Of a stretch of 64,000 nucleotides of DNA, positions 55,315-63,726 are shown piece by piece. The stretch is from the NCBI RefSeq assembly GCF_000423425.1, contig NZ_AUHY01000009.1:1-64000 (forward strand), in the 5' to 3' direction. The DNA comes from Meiothermus rufus DSM 22234 (GTDB lineage Bacteria; Deinococcota; Deinococci; Deinococcales; Thermaceae). Numbering within the stretch: position 1 is the stretch's first letter; every line of letters begins with the position of its first letter. The notes beneath the pieces were generated by a model, which was not told where the DNA came from, did no database searches, and was given only the letters and a program-made list of their open reading frames with translations. Both the position numbers and the translations under genes were made by a program.

Positions 55315-58023
55315 TCACAAGCCAAGGGCTTCTTCCACCAAGGCCCGCTGCTCCTTGTCATGTACCTTTTTGGCCCCCACCGCCGGGCTGCTGGACTCAG
55401 GGCGGGCCACCACCCCCAAAGCGCGGCCAAACATGCGGTCGCAGAAGCGGGCCCGGATAAACCACCAGGCCCCCATGTTGGCCGGCTCCTCCTGCACCCA
55501 GAGTACCTCGGCCTGAGGCGGGTAGGGGGCCAGGGCCGCCTCGAGCTGGGCCAGAGGGAAGGGGTAGAGCTGCTCTAGGCGGATAATAGCCACATCGTTC
55601 TTGCCAGCAGCGCGGCGGGCGGCCTCGAGGTCGTAGTAGACCTTCCCCGAGCACAGCAGAATGCGCCGAACCTTGTCGCTGGGAACATCGGGCAGCACCC
55701 GCTGGAAGCAGCCCTGGCTGAGTTCCTCCAGCCGCGAGACCGCCTCGGGGTTGCGCAATAGACTCTTAGGGGTCATCACGATCAACGGCTTGCGCCAGGG
55801 GCGCACCACCTGCCGACGCAGCAGGTGGAAGTACTGCGCCGGGGTGGTGGGGTAGGCCACCTGCATGTTGTCGTTGGAACAAAGCTGTAAAAAGCGCTCG
55901 AGGCGGGCACTGCTGTGCTCTGGCCCACCCCCTTCCATCCCGTGGGGCAAGAGGAGCACAATCCCCGATAGGCGGCTCCACTTGGCCTCCGCCGAGGCGA
56001 TGAACTGGTCGATGATCACCTGGGCGGTGTTCACAAAATCGCCGTACTGGGCCTCCCAAGCCACTAAGGCATCGGGCATATCCAGGCTATAACCGTACTC
56101 AAAGCCCAGCACCCCAGCCTCGGAAAGGGCCGAGTTGTACAGCTCCACCGGGGCCTGCCCCTCGGCTAGGTAGTTGGCGGGGATATAGCGCTGGCCGGTT
56201 CGGTAGTCGGTGAAGGCCCCATGGCGCTGGGAAAAAGTTCCCCGCACCACATCCTGGCCGGAGATGCGCACCCGGTGCCCCTCCACCGCCAAGGAGGCAA
56301 AGGCCAACAGCTCGGCAGCGGCCCAGTCCAGCGGGCGCTTGCCCTGGCCCATCTCCCGTCGGGCTTCTATGAGCCGGGCTAACTTGGGGTGCAGGTGAAA
56401 GTCTTCGGGCAGGTGGGTTAGCCTTTCCATCAGGGCCGAGAGCTTTTCCACGGGCACACCGGTCTCAAGGTCTGGCACCCCCTCCTCAGGCCCACCCAGA
56501 TAGCCCTTCCAAAGGCCTCCGCCCGCTGGCGGGCGGGTAGGGGTGGGTTCGCGCCGCGCCCCGGTAAACGCCGCTTCCAGAAGCTCCTGGTACTGCCTAG
56601 CCAGGGCCTCCTCCTCTTCCTTGGTGCGCAACCCCTCCCCTACCAGCTTTTCCCCATAACCCAGGTACAGAGGTTTTTTGGCGGCAATACGCCGGTACAT
56701 CTCCGGCTGGGTAAAGCTGGGCTCATCGGTCTCGTTGTGGCCCCGCTTGCGGTAGCCGATTAGGTCTATGAAGACATCGCGCTTGAAGGTTTTGCGGAAC
56801 TCTAAGGCCAGCTCTACCACCCCCACCAAGGCCTCCGGGTCCTCGGCGTTGACGTGGAAGATGGGCGATTCCAGCATCTTGGCAATCTCGGTGGCATAGC
56901 GCCCGGCGGTATACTCGTGCGGCTCGGTGGTAAAGCCCACCTGGTTGTTCAGGATGATGTGCAAAGCACCTCCCACCGTATACGCGGGAATCCCCGAGAT
57001 GTTTAGGGTCTCCTGCACGATGCCCTCGCCGATAAAGGCTGCGTCCCCGTGTACTAGCAGCAGCATGCCCTTCTCCCGCTTGCGGTCGCCAAAGCGATCC
57101 TGCTTGGCCCGGGTACGGCCCATGGCTACTGGAGCCACAAACTCCAGGTGGGAGGGGTTGAAGTTGAGCGACAGGTGAACGTTGCCATAGGGGGTGGTGA
57201 TGTCGTTGGAGTAACCCAGGTGGTACTTAACGTCGCCGTGGTAGCCCTCGGGAAAGTGCTCCTCGAACTCCAGGAAGATGTCCCGCAGGGGCTTCCGAAC
57301 CACATTGGCCAGCACGTTCAAGCGGCCCCGGTGGGCCATCCCCATGACGATCTCCACCACGCCCTGCTTGGCGGCATTCTCGATGGCCAGGTCGAGCAGG
57401 GGGATCAGCAACTCGGTTCCCTCGAGGCTGAAGGTCTTGGCCCCTAGGTATTTCTTCTGCAAAAACTCCTCGAACAGCGTGGCCTGCATCAGCCGTTCGT
57501 GGATTTTCTTCTTCTGATCCGGGCTAGGGCGGGCAAAGCCAGCCGTCAGCCGGGCCTCGATCCAGTTGCGCACCGCCGGGTCGTCGAGGTGGCCATACTC
57601 GATGCCCACGGTACCCCCATAGCGGGCTTTGTACTGCTCGAGGACTGCCCGCAGGGTGGGTGCGCCCAACTCTATGGGCACGGGCCGATCCAGGTCGGCT
57701 TCGCTCAGGCCGAAAAAGCCGGGGTCGAGTTCGGGCGGGGTCTGACGCTCGCGCCCCAGCGGGTCGATCTGGGCCACCAGGTGGCCGCGTTCACGGTAGG
57801 TACGCAAAAAGCGCACCGCTCGCAAAAAGAACGAGGCCATCTCGGATATGGAGGCCTCGCTCAAGCGTTCTCGCTCCGCTGCGCCATTGCCCTCGGCGGG
57901 TTCAGCCCGCATGGCCTGGAAGTAGTGGGCCCACTCCGCCGGCACCGAGGCTGGGTTCTTCTCATACTCTTGGTAGAGCGCTTCTAGGAAGGCCAGGTTT
58001 GAACTGTCGAGTGTGTGCTCCAT
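55315..58023 (-). CDS. sucA: 2-oxoglutarate dehydrogenase E1
   Basis: The E1 decarboxylates 2-oxoglutarate with thiamine diphosphate in the TCA cycle. The 902-residue protein starts with the E2-binding helix (SNLAFLEALYQEYEKNPASV), has GMAHRGRLNVLANVVRK and HGDAAFIGEGIVQETLN (ThDP/Mg region) and PHGMEGGGPEHSSARLERFL. The C-terminal part ends HDKEQRALVEEALGL. ATG 58023 is preceded in frame by GTG 58029; neither has a Shine-Dalgarno. TAGACT on the minus strand lies eight bases before the GTG, so the mRNA may be leaderless from that GTG. Confidence 0.95.
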   Translation of the reverse strand: MEHTLDSSNLAFLEALYQEYEKNPASVPAEWAHYFQAMRAEPAEGNGAAERERLSEASISEMASFFLRAVRFLRTYRERGHLVAQIDPLGRERQTPPELDPGFFGLSEADLDRPVPIELGAPTLRAVLEQYKARYGGTVGIEYGHLDDPAVRNWIEARLTAGFARPSPDQKKKIHERLMQATLFEEFLQKKYLGAKTFSLEGTELLIPLLDLAIENAAKQGVVEIVMGMAHRGRLNVLANVVRKPLRDIFLEFEEHFPEGYHGDVKYHLGYSNDITTPYGNVHLSLNFNPSHLEFVAPVAMGRTRAKQDRFGDRKREKGMLLLVHGDAAFIGEGIVQETLNISGIPAYTVGGALHIILNNQVGFTTEPHEYTAGRYATEIAKMLESPIFHVNAEDPEALVGVVELALEFRKTFKRDVFIDLIGYRKRGHNETDEPSFTQPEMYRRIAAKKPLYLGYGEKLVGEGLRTKEEEEALARQYQELLEAAFTGARREPTPTRPPAGGGLWKGYLGGPEEGVPDLETGVPVEKLSALMERLTHLPEDFHLHPKLARLIEARREMGQGKRPLDWAAAELLAFASLAVEGHRVRISGQDVVRGTFSQRHGAFTDYRTGQRYIPANYLAEGQAPVELYNSALSEAGVLGFEYGYSLDMPDALVAWEAQYGDFVNTAQVIIDQFIASAEAKWSRLSGIVLLLPHGMEGGGPEHSSARLERFLQLCSNDNMQVAYPTTPAQYFHLLRRQVVRPWRKPLIVMTPKSLLRNPEAVSRLEELSQGCFQRVLPDVPSDKVRRILLCSGKVYYDLEAARRAAGKNDVAIIRLEQLYPFPLAQLEAALAPYPPQAEVLWVQEEPANMGAWWFIRARFCDRMFGRALGVVARPESSSPAVGAKKVHDKEQRALVEEALGL

Positions 58024-58083
58024 ACTCACGGTTTCTTAGTCTACAAGGTTCCGTGAGAGCAAGAGGTGTGCAAAGGCCGCCGT

Positions 58084-58103
58084 CCCGCCCCCGGCGGGTT
58101 TTT
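58084..58103 (+). terminator. Plus-strand terminator with no plus-strand gene upstream
   Basis: CCCGCC (58084-58089), CCC loop, GGCGGG (58093-58098), then TTTTT (58099-58103) form an intrinsic terminator for rightward transcription. Both flanking genes (sucA and the pterin dehydratase) run leftward. A rightward TTGAAC-16-CATACT at 57999-58026 could start a transcript of about 70 bases ending here, divergent from and overlapping the sucA start region. Confidence 0.55.
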
Positions 58104-58120
58104 GATGCCCATCGGCTCGC

Positions 58121-58405
58121 CTATGCCAGGGCATCCACCCGGGCCGCCGCCTCGAGGTCTAGCCGGGTCACCCCACCTGCCGAATGGGTTACGTAGGCCA
58201 CCCTCACCTTACCCCAGCGAATTTCCAGGCTATCTGGATGATGATCGGCCCGCTCGGCATCGAGCGCCACCTTAACCGCAAACGCCACGCACTCAGGATA
58301 GCTGGCAAAGGTGAAGGTCTTCTCCAGCCTTCCTTCGAGCAACGCCCACCCCGGTAGGCCCTGCAAACTTTCCCTGACGGTCGCTTCGTCCAACCGGCTT
58401 GTCAT
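58121..58405 (-). CDS. Pterin-4-alpha-carbinolamine dehydratase (PCD/DCoH)
   Basis: The 94-residue protein has the PCD fold and its catalytic His pair in [20 protein letters not shown], with [20 protein letters not shown] before it and [15 protein letters not shown] at the end. It dehydrates 4a-hydroxytetrahydropterin, but in bacteria without an aromatic hydroxylase it may serve pterin or molybdopterin metabolism instead. AAGGAGG precedes the ATG at 58405. It is divergent from rplM. Confidence 0.93.
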   Translation of the reverse strand: MTSRLDEATVRESLQGLPGWALLEGRLEKTFTFASYPECVAFAVKVALDAERADHHPDSLEIRWGKVRVAYVTHSAGGVTRLDLEAAARVDALA

Positions 58406-58434
58406 AGGCCCTCCTTACATCTAAGGATTCTGAT

Positions 58435-58465
58435 TTGCACGGCAGAAAAAAAAGTGTGCTATACT
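58435..58465 (+). promoter_or_regulatory. rplM-rpsI promoter
   Basis: TTGCAC (58435-58440), a 19-bp A-rich spacer and TATACT (58460-58465). The start would be near 58472, giving a leader of about 100 bases. The A-tract in the spacer (58446-58453) may bend the DNA. The spacer is slightly long, but the -10 box is strong. Confidence 0.55.
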
Positions 58466-58481
58466 CCGCGATGGCGCTTTT

Positions 58482-58510
58482 TTTGGGCCGGTGTCCCCGA
58501 GCCGCCCAAA
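58482..58510 (+). promoter_or_regulatory. Leader stem-loop of the rplM-rpsI mRNA
   Basis: TTTGGGC (58482-58488) pairs with GCCCAAA (58504-58510) around a 15-base loop in the untranslated leader. Ribosomal-protein operons are often autoregulated through leader structures, and L13 leaders exist in other bacteria; whether this one binds L13 is unknown. Confidence 0.4.
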
Positions 58511-58570
58511 CAAAAGCAATTCACCTTATGCATCAGCGTTGGTAGGCGCTGCTGCGCAATGGAGAGAGCT

Positions 58571-58999
58571 GTGTTCAAGACCTTTGTTCCTGAACCCAAG
58601 GAACCCGGCTGGGTTCTGATCGACGCTGCAGGCCAGCCCCTAGGCCGGGTCGCTTCCCGCATCGCCGCCGTGCTGCGCGGCAAGCACAAGCCTGAGTTCA
58701 CCCCCAACATGGCCATGGGCGACTGCGTGGTGGTCATCAACGCCGACAAGGTGGTTTTGAAGGGCTCCAAACCCCGCACCAAGGTCTATACCCACTACTC
58801 GGGCTACCCCGGCGGGCTGAAGCGCACTCCAGCCGCGGTGATGCTAGCTGAAAAACCGGTCAAGGTAGTGGAACACGCGGTCAAGGGCATGCTGCCCAAA
58901 GGCCCCCTGGGGCGCACCATGTTCCGCCGCCTCAAGGTTTACGCTGGCCCCAATCACCCCCACGCGGCCCAGAAACCGGTTAAGATGGAGGTCAAATAA
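58571..58999 (+). CDS. rplM: 50S ribosomal protein L13
   Basis: L13 is an early-assembly protein of the large subunit. The 142-residue protein shows [48 protein letters not shown] and [19 protein letters not shown], all diagnostic. I chose GTG 58571 because the homologues start M-x-KTFVP and GGAG lies seven bases upstream; an in-frame ATG four codons earlier (58559) has a worse signal. The stop TAA overlaps the rpsI ATG. Confidence 0.96.
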   Translation: MFKTFVPEPKEPGWVLIDAAGQPLGRVASRIAAVLRGKHKPEFTPNMAMGDCVVVINADKVVLKGSKPRTKVYTHYSGYPGGLKRTPAAVMLAEKPVKVVEHAVKGMLPKGPLGRTMFRRLKVYAGPNHPHAAQKPVKMEVK

Positions 59000-59385
59000 T
59001 GGAGCAGTACTACGGTACGGGCCGGCGCAAAACCAGCGTGGCTCGAGTTTTCTTGCGCCCTGGCAGCGGTAAGATCGAGGTTAATGGCCAGCCTTTCACC
59101 GATTACTTCGGTGGCCTGTTCAAGGCGGTTTCGGCTCTGGAGCCCCTACGCCAGGTAGATGCCAGCAACCGTTTCGACGCCTACATCACGGTCAAAGGGG
59201 GGGGCAAGGCTGGCCAGGTCGACGCCATCAAGCTGGGCCTGGCTCGAGCCCTGGTCAACTACAACCCCGACCTGCGGGCCAGGCTCAAGCCCACGGGCCT
59301 GCTGACCCGCGACGCTCGCGAGGTCGAACGCAAAAAATACGGCAAGCACAAAGCCCGTAAGGCTCCCCAGTACAGCAAGCGCTAG
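58999..59385 (+). CDS. rpsI: 30S ribosomal protein S9
   Basis: S9 reaches into the P site with its C-terminal tail. The 128-residue protein begins [20 protein letters not shown] and ends in the invariant KAPQYSKR tail that contacts P-site tRNA, preceded by KKYGKHKARK. It overlaps rplM (TAATG), the usual arrangement for this pair. Confidence 0.97.
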   Translation: MEQYYGTGRRKTSVARVFLRPGSGKIEVNGQPFTDYFGGLFKAVSALEPLRQVDASNRFDAYITVKGGGKAGQVDAIKLGLARALVNYNPDLRARLKPTGLLTRDAREVERKKYGKHKARKAPQYSKR

Positions 59386-59400
59386 CCACCTTCCCTCCTG

Positions 59401-59425
59401 CCCCCGCCCAAAGGCGGGGGTTTTT
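59401..59425 (+). terminator. Terminator of rplM-rpsI
   Basis: CCCCCGCC (59401-59408), CAAA loop, GGCGGGGG (59413-59420), then TTTTT: a perfect 8-bp intrinsic terminator 15 bases after the rpsI stop. The following 150 bases to 59576 hold no gene or clear signal. Confidence 0.92.
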
Positions 59426-59576
59426 GCTTTAAAACAGGCCAGAACGCAGCGTATGCTTTTTCACAGCGAAGCCTTCATTGGCGGCTCTACCCCAATTTCG
59501 CCTAGGGTGTAGAGACCCGCCACTGGCTTTGCGCGGAGCAGAATCGCTCGAGCCACAAAACCTTGGGTTTAGCTGC

Positions 59577-60749
59577 CTAATCGTGCAAGAAATCCAGCAC
59601 GCTGCGCACCAGAAGCTCCACGCCCAAGGGTAAGGCCCGCTCGTCGTCAATCCAGAAGCCGGGGTGGTGGTGGGGCCGGTTTCGGCTGGGGTCGGGGTCG
59701 CCCGCGCCGAGCCAGAAGTAAACCCCAGGACAGCGGTTCAGGAACTCCGCCATATCGTCGCCCCCCATCACCGGGGGCACCTCCAACACGCCCTCCTCGC
59801 CTACCACCTGCCGCGCTACCTGGCGGAAACGCTCCACCATGACCGCGTCGTTCACTACCGCCGGTGAGCCCGGCAGCCAGACCACCTCGGCGCTACCGCC
59901 CATGGCCAAAGCGATGCCCCGGCTGAGTTCCTCGATGCGACGGATGAGTTTCTCCCGCAAGGCAGCGTCAAAGGTGCGCAGGGTACCCTTGAGTTCGGCG
60001 GTCTCGGGGATGATGTTGTGGGCCCCCTCCCCCGCTCGAAGCGTGGCGATGGTGATCACCGCAGTCTGGATAGGGTCGGTCTCCCGGCTGACCAGGCTTT
60101 GCAGGGCCACAATTATCTGCGAAGCCATGAGCACGGTGTCTACCCCTTCGTGGGGCATGGCCGCGTGGGCCCCTTTACCTTGAAGGTGAATGGTAAAGGC
60201 ATCGGCAGCAGCCATCGAGGGGCCGGGCCTCACCCCCACCTTTCCCGCTGGCATCAGACTGTACAGGTGCAGCCCTACCACCCGGTCCACCCCCTCAAGC
60301 ACACCCGCTTCCACCATGGGCCTGGCCCCAGCGACAATCTCTTCGGCAGGTTGAAAGGCAAAGCGCACCTCCCCCTCGAGCCGGTCTTTGAATCCCGCCA
60401 GTACCGCTGCCACATGGGCGGCAATGGCCGCATGCCCGTCGTGGCCACAGGCGTGCATGACCCCTGGGGTCTGGGAGGCGTAGGCCACCCCAGAGGCTTC
60501 CTGAATGGGCAGGGCATCGATGTCGGCTCGCACCAGCACGGTTTTGCCTGGCCTAGCCCCTTTCAACCGGGCCACCACCCCGGTCTGGGCTATCCCCCGG
60601 GTGACCTCGAGGCCCAGGCTTTCCAGGAACGCCGCCAGCTTGGCGCTGGTGCGCACCTCCTGGAAGGCCAGTTCGGGGTGGCGGTGAAAATCGCGACGCA
60701 TCTCAATCAGGCTAGGGGTCAGTGCGGCGACGGCCTGGGTGATCTCCAT
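59577..60749 (-). CDS. M20 family amidohydrolase (hippurate/IAA-amino-acid hydrolase type)
   Basis: The 390-residue dimetal peptidase-like enzyme resembles hippurate hydrolases and N-acyl-amino-acid amidohydrolases. MRRDFHRHPELAFQE, the metal-binding HACGHDGHAAIAAHVA, FQPAEEIVAGARPMVEAG (with the catalytic Glu) and the C-terminal HHHPGFWIDDERAL are all visible. It probably cleaves N-acylated amino acids in the cytoplasm; the substrate is unknown. ATG 60749 sits at the end of a divergent region shared with the acyl-CoA ligase gene. Confidence 0.9.
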   Translation of the reverse strand: MEITQAVAALTPSLIEMRRDFHRHPELAFQEVRTSAKLAAFLESLGLEVTRGIAQTGVVARLKGARPGKTVLVRADIDALPIQEASGVAYASQTPGVMHACGHDGHAAIAAHVAAVLAGFKDRLEGEVRFAFQPAEEIVAGARPMVEAGVLEGVDRVVGLHLYSLMPAGKVGVRPGPSMAAADAFTIHLQGKGAHAAMPHEGVDTVLMASQIIVALQSLVSRETDPIQTAVITIATLRAGEGAHNIIPETAELKGTLRTFDAALREKLIRRIEELSRGIALAMGGSAEVVWLPGSPAVVNDAVMVERFRQVARQVVGEEGVLEVPPVMGGDDMAEFLNRCPGVYFWLGAGDPDPSRNRPHHHPGFWIDDERALPLGVELLVRSVLDFLHD

Positions 60750-60826
60750 GCCCCCTAGTCAAACATCCACCGACCCAGGCGTCAACCCACAGTATCTGCG
60801 CCTCGGCTGGGGAGTATGCTACAATC

Positions 60827-60854
60827 TTGAACTCGGTATAGATTTTGTTAGACT
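60827..60854 (+). promoter_or_regulatory. Candidate promoter of the acyl-CoA ligase gene
   Basis: TTGAAC (60827-60832), 16 bp, TAGACT (60849-60854), with a start near 60861 and about 33 bases of leader. A second -10-like TACAAT (60820-60825) lies just upstream, so two overlapping starts are possible. Confidence 0.5.
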
Positions 60855-60893
60855 TGGGTCAAGACACACCTAGGCTAAGCAAAGGAGCCCAAC

Positions 60894-62579
60894 ATGACCC
60901 GACCCTGGCTAAAACACTACGACAAAGGCGTCCCGACAGAAATCGAGTACCCCGAGGTGCCGCTTTGGAAACTTTTGGAAAACACGGCCAGGAAATACCC
61001 CGACCACGTGGCCCTGGAGTTTATGGGCCGAACCATTGGGTACCGCCAGCTGTGGGAGTCGGTACAGAAATTCGCCGGGGCTCTGCAAGCCCAGGGCCTA
61101 GCCCCGGGCGACCGGGTGGCCATCATGCTGCCCAACTGCCCGCAATTCGTTATCGCCTTCTACGGAACCCTGGCTGCGGGCGGGGTCTGTGTAAATGTGA
61201 ACCCGCTGTACACGCCGCGCGAGCTTAGGCACCAGCTCTCCGACGCTGGCGCCGAGACTTTGATCATCCTGGATTTACTCTGGCCCCGCTACGCTGAGAT
61301 TGAGGCGGATGTGCCGGTCAAGCGGGTTTTCACCACCGGCATCCAGGACTACCTCCCCTTCCCCAAGAACCTGCTCTTCCCCCTCAAGGCCCGCCGGGAG
61401 AAGCGCTGGGTCAATCTGCCCCAACACCCCAAGCGGCTGGATTTCAAAAAAGCCCTGCAAAGCGCCGCTCCCATCGAGCAACCCTACAATGCCCAGCCCG
61501 ATGAGCTGGCCCTGCTCCAGTACACCGGGGGAACTACCGGGGTAGCCAAGGGAGCCATGCTCTCGCACCGCAACCTGGTGGCCAATACTTACCAAAGCCT
61601 GGCCTGGGGGGGTGAGGAAGTGAAAAACCTCGAGGGCAAAGGGGTGATGCTGGGGGCCATTCCCTTTTTCCATGTCTACGGCATGACCGTGGCCATGAAC
61701 TATGGCATCGCCGCCGGCTACAAGATTGTGCTGTTGCCACGCCCCGAGGTCAAACCCTGCATCGAGGCCATCGAGAAGCACGGGGTGACCCACTTCCCGG
61801 GGGTGCCCACGCTCTATGTAGGCTTCAACAACTTCCCCAACATCGAAAAGCGCAAGGTGGGCACGGTAAAAGTCTGCATCTCTGGCTCAGCCGCGCTGCC
61901 GGTGGAGGTCACCAAGAAGTTTGAGCAGCTCACCGGCGGCAAACTAGTGGAGGGCTACGGCCTGACCGAGGCGGCCCCCTGCACCCACTGCAACCCCCTC
62001 ACCGGCCAGCGCAAAATCGGCAGCATCGGGATACCCATGCCGGGGGTGGATGCCAAAGTGGTGGACGAAAACCTGCAAGAGCTGCCTCCCGGCCAGGTGG
62101 GGGAGCTGGCGGTGCGGGGCCCCAACGTGATGCTGGGCTACTGGCAGCGGCCCGAGGAGACCAGCAAAGCCATCAAAATCGACTGGTTGCTCACCGGCGA
62201 TATGGCTCGCATGGACGAAGACGGCTACTTCTACATCGTGGATCGCAAGAAAGACATGATCATCGCGGGTGGGTACAACATCTATCCCCGCGAGGTGGAA
62301 GAGGTGCTGTACGCTCACCCCAAGGTGGCCGAGGCCGCCGTGGTAGGGGTGCCCGACGAGTACCGGGGCGAGACGGTGGCGGCCTTCATCGTGCCCAAAC
62401 CCGGCCAGGAGCTGAGCGAGGAGGAACTGGATCAACACTGCCGCGCCAACCTGGCAGCCTATAAGGTACCCCGCATCTACGTCTTCCGCAGTGAGCTGCC
62501 CAAAACCGCTGTGGGCAAGGTTCTGCGGCGGGAACTACGCGAGGCTTTACTAAAGGAGCGCAACAAGGTGGGAAGCTAA
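60894..62579 (+). CDS. fadD: Long-chain fatty-acid-CoA ligase
   Basis: The 561-residue ANL-superfamily enzyme activates fatty acids to acyl-CoA. It has the P-loop LQYTGGTTGVAKGAMLSH, the motif VEGYGLTEAAPCTH, the FACS motif around WLLTGDMARMDEDGYFYIVD with DRKKDMIIAGGYNIYPREVE, and the catalytic Lys in LPKTAVGKVLRRELREAL. The length is typical of bacterial FadD. GGAG is ten bases before the ATG. The gene converges on the cysteine desulfurase gene with a 13-base gap. Confidence 0.93.
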   Translation: MTRPWLKHYDKGVPTEIEYPEVPLWKLLENTARKYPDHVALEFMGRTIGYRQLWESVQKFAGALQAQGLAPGDRVAIMLPNCPQFVIAFYGTLAAGGVCVNVNPLYTPRELRHQLSDAGAETLIILDLLWPRYAEIEADVPVKRVFTTGIQDYLPFPKNLLFPLKARREKRWVNLPQHPKRLDFKKALQSAAPIEQPYNAQPDELALLQYTGGTTGVAKGAMLSHRNLVANTYQSLAWGGEEVKNLEGKGVMLGAIPFFHVYGMTVAMNYGIAAGYKIVLLPRPEVKPCIEAIEKHGVTHFPGVPTLYVGFNNFPNIEKRKVGTVKVCISGSAALPVEVTKKFEQLTGGKLVEGYGLTEAAPCTHCNPLTGQRKIGSIGIPMPGVDAKVVDENLQELPPGQVGELAVRGPNVMLGYWQRPEETSKAIKIDWLLTGDMARMDEDGYFYIVDRKKDMIIAGGYNIYPREVEEVLYAHPKVAEAAVVGVPDEYRGETVAAFIVPKPGQELSEEELDQHCRANLAAYKVPRIYVFRSELPKTAVGKVLRRELREALLKERNKVGS

Positions 62580-62592
62580 TACCGGGGTGGCA

Positions 62593-63726
62593 TCAGGCCA
62601 AAAAGGCATCCACCCTCGAGCGCCGCACGGCTTCAGCAAAGGCTTGGGCGGCCTCCTCTACCTCGGCCTCGGTGGTGAAACGCCCCAAGCTAAAGCGCAC
62701 CGAGGCCCGGGCTTCGGCCCGGCTGCGCCCCAGGGCCAGAAGCACATGGGAGGGCTCGAGGCTCCCGCTGGCACAGGCTGAGCCAGCCGAGGCCGCCACC
62801 CCCAACAGGTCCAGATTGAGCAGAAGCGCCTCGCCATCGGCGCCCTGCACCGTCACATTGACGTGCTTGGGGCTACGCAGGGTGGGATGGCCGTTGAGCA
62901 CAACCCCTGGTAAGGCCAGCAGGCGCGACTCCAAAAGGCTGCGCAAGCGAAGCAGGCGGTTCGATTCCTCCGGCATGAGAGCCACCGCTTTCTCGGCAGC
63001 CAGGCCCATCCCATAGACCGCGGGCAGATTTTCCGTACCGCCGCGGTAGCCCTGCTCCTGCTTGCCTGGCAGCAAAGGGAAAAGCTCCAGGCCCTTGCGC
63101 ACGTAAAGCGCCCCCACCCCTTTGGGGCCGTAAAACTTGTGGGCGGCAATGGAAACTAGGTCAGCGCCCAGCTCCTCCACCCGGCAGGGCACGGTACCAA
63201 AAGCCTGCACCGCATCGGTGTGCAGCACCACCCCCCGCACATGGCACAGCTCGGCTACCGCCTGGATGGGGTAGAGCGTACCAATTTCGTTGTTGACCGT
63301 CATGAGCGAGACCAGGATAGTCTCGGGACGTAGCGCCTCGGCCACCTGCTCGGGGTAGATCAGGCCATGCGCATCAGGCTTTAGCAAGGTGATGGTGAAG
63401 CCCAGCCGCTCGAGGTTTTTCAAAGCGTTGAGAACCGCGGTGTGCTCGAGGGCGCTGCTTATAATGTGCCCTCGCCCTAAAGCCAGGGCCACCCCTAAAA
63501 TGGCCAAAGCATCCGACTCCGTTCCCCCCGAGGTCAGGATTAGCTCGCGGGGCCGGCAGCCCAAAGCCCAAGCTACCCGCTCCCGACCCTCTTCCAACAG
63601 ATGGCGGGCCTGACGCCCGTAGGCGTGCACCGAGCTGGGGTTGCCAAACACCTCCCATACCCCCTCCATCCCCTGGCGCACCTCTGGGTCGAGGGGGGTA
63701 GTAGCGGCGTAGTCGAGGTAGATCAT
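62593..63726 (-). CDS. Cysteine desulfurase (NifS/IscS class)
   Basis: The 377-residue PLP enzyme takes sulfur from cysteine for Fe-S cluster and thio-cofactor synthesis. It starts MIYLDYAATTPLDPEV, has SSALEHTAVLNALKNLE, the PLP Lys in SIAAHKFYGPKGVGALYV, and the catalytic Cys loop ASAGSACASGSLEPSHVLLA. It is a class I enzyme. The ATG overlaps the stop of the Rrf2 regulator gene (ATGA), the classic iscR-iscS arrangement. Confidence 0.94.
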   Translation of the reverse strand: MIYLDYAATTPLDPEVRQGMEGVWEVFGNPSSVHAYGRQARHLLEEGRERVAWALGCRPRELILTSGGTESDALAILGVALALGRGHIISSALEHTAVLNALKNLERLGFTITLLKPDAHGLIYPEQVAEALRPETILVSLMTVNNEIGTLYPIQAVAELCHVRGVVLHTDAVQAFGTVPCRVEELGADLVSIAAHKFYGPKGVGALYVRKGLELFPLLPGKQEQGYRGGTENLPAVYGMGLAAEKAVALMPEESNRLLRLRSLLESRLLALPGVVLNGHPTLRSPKHVNVTVQGADGEALLLNLDLLGVAASAGSACASGSLEPSHVLLALGRSRAEARASVRFSLGRFTTEAEVEEAAQAFAEAVRRSRVDAFLA

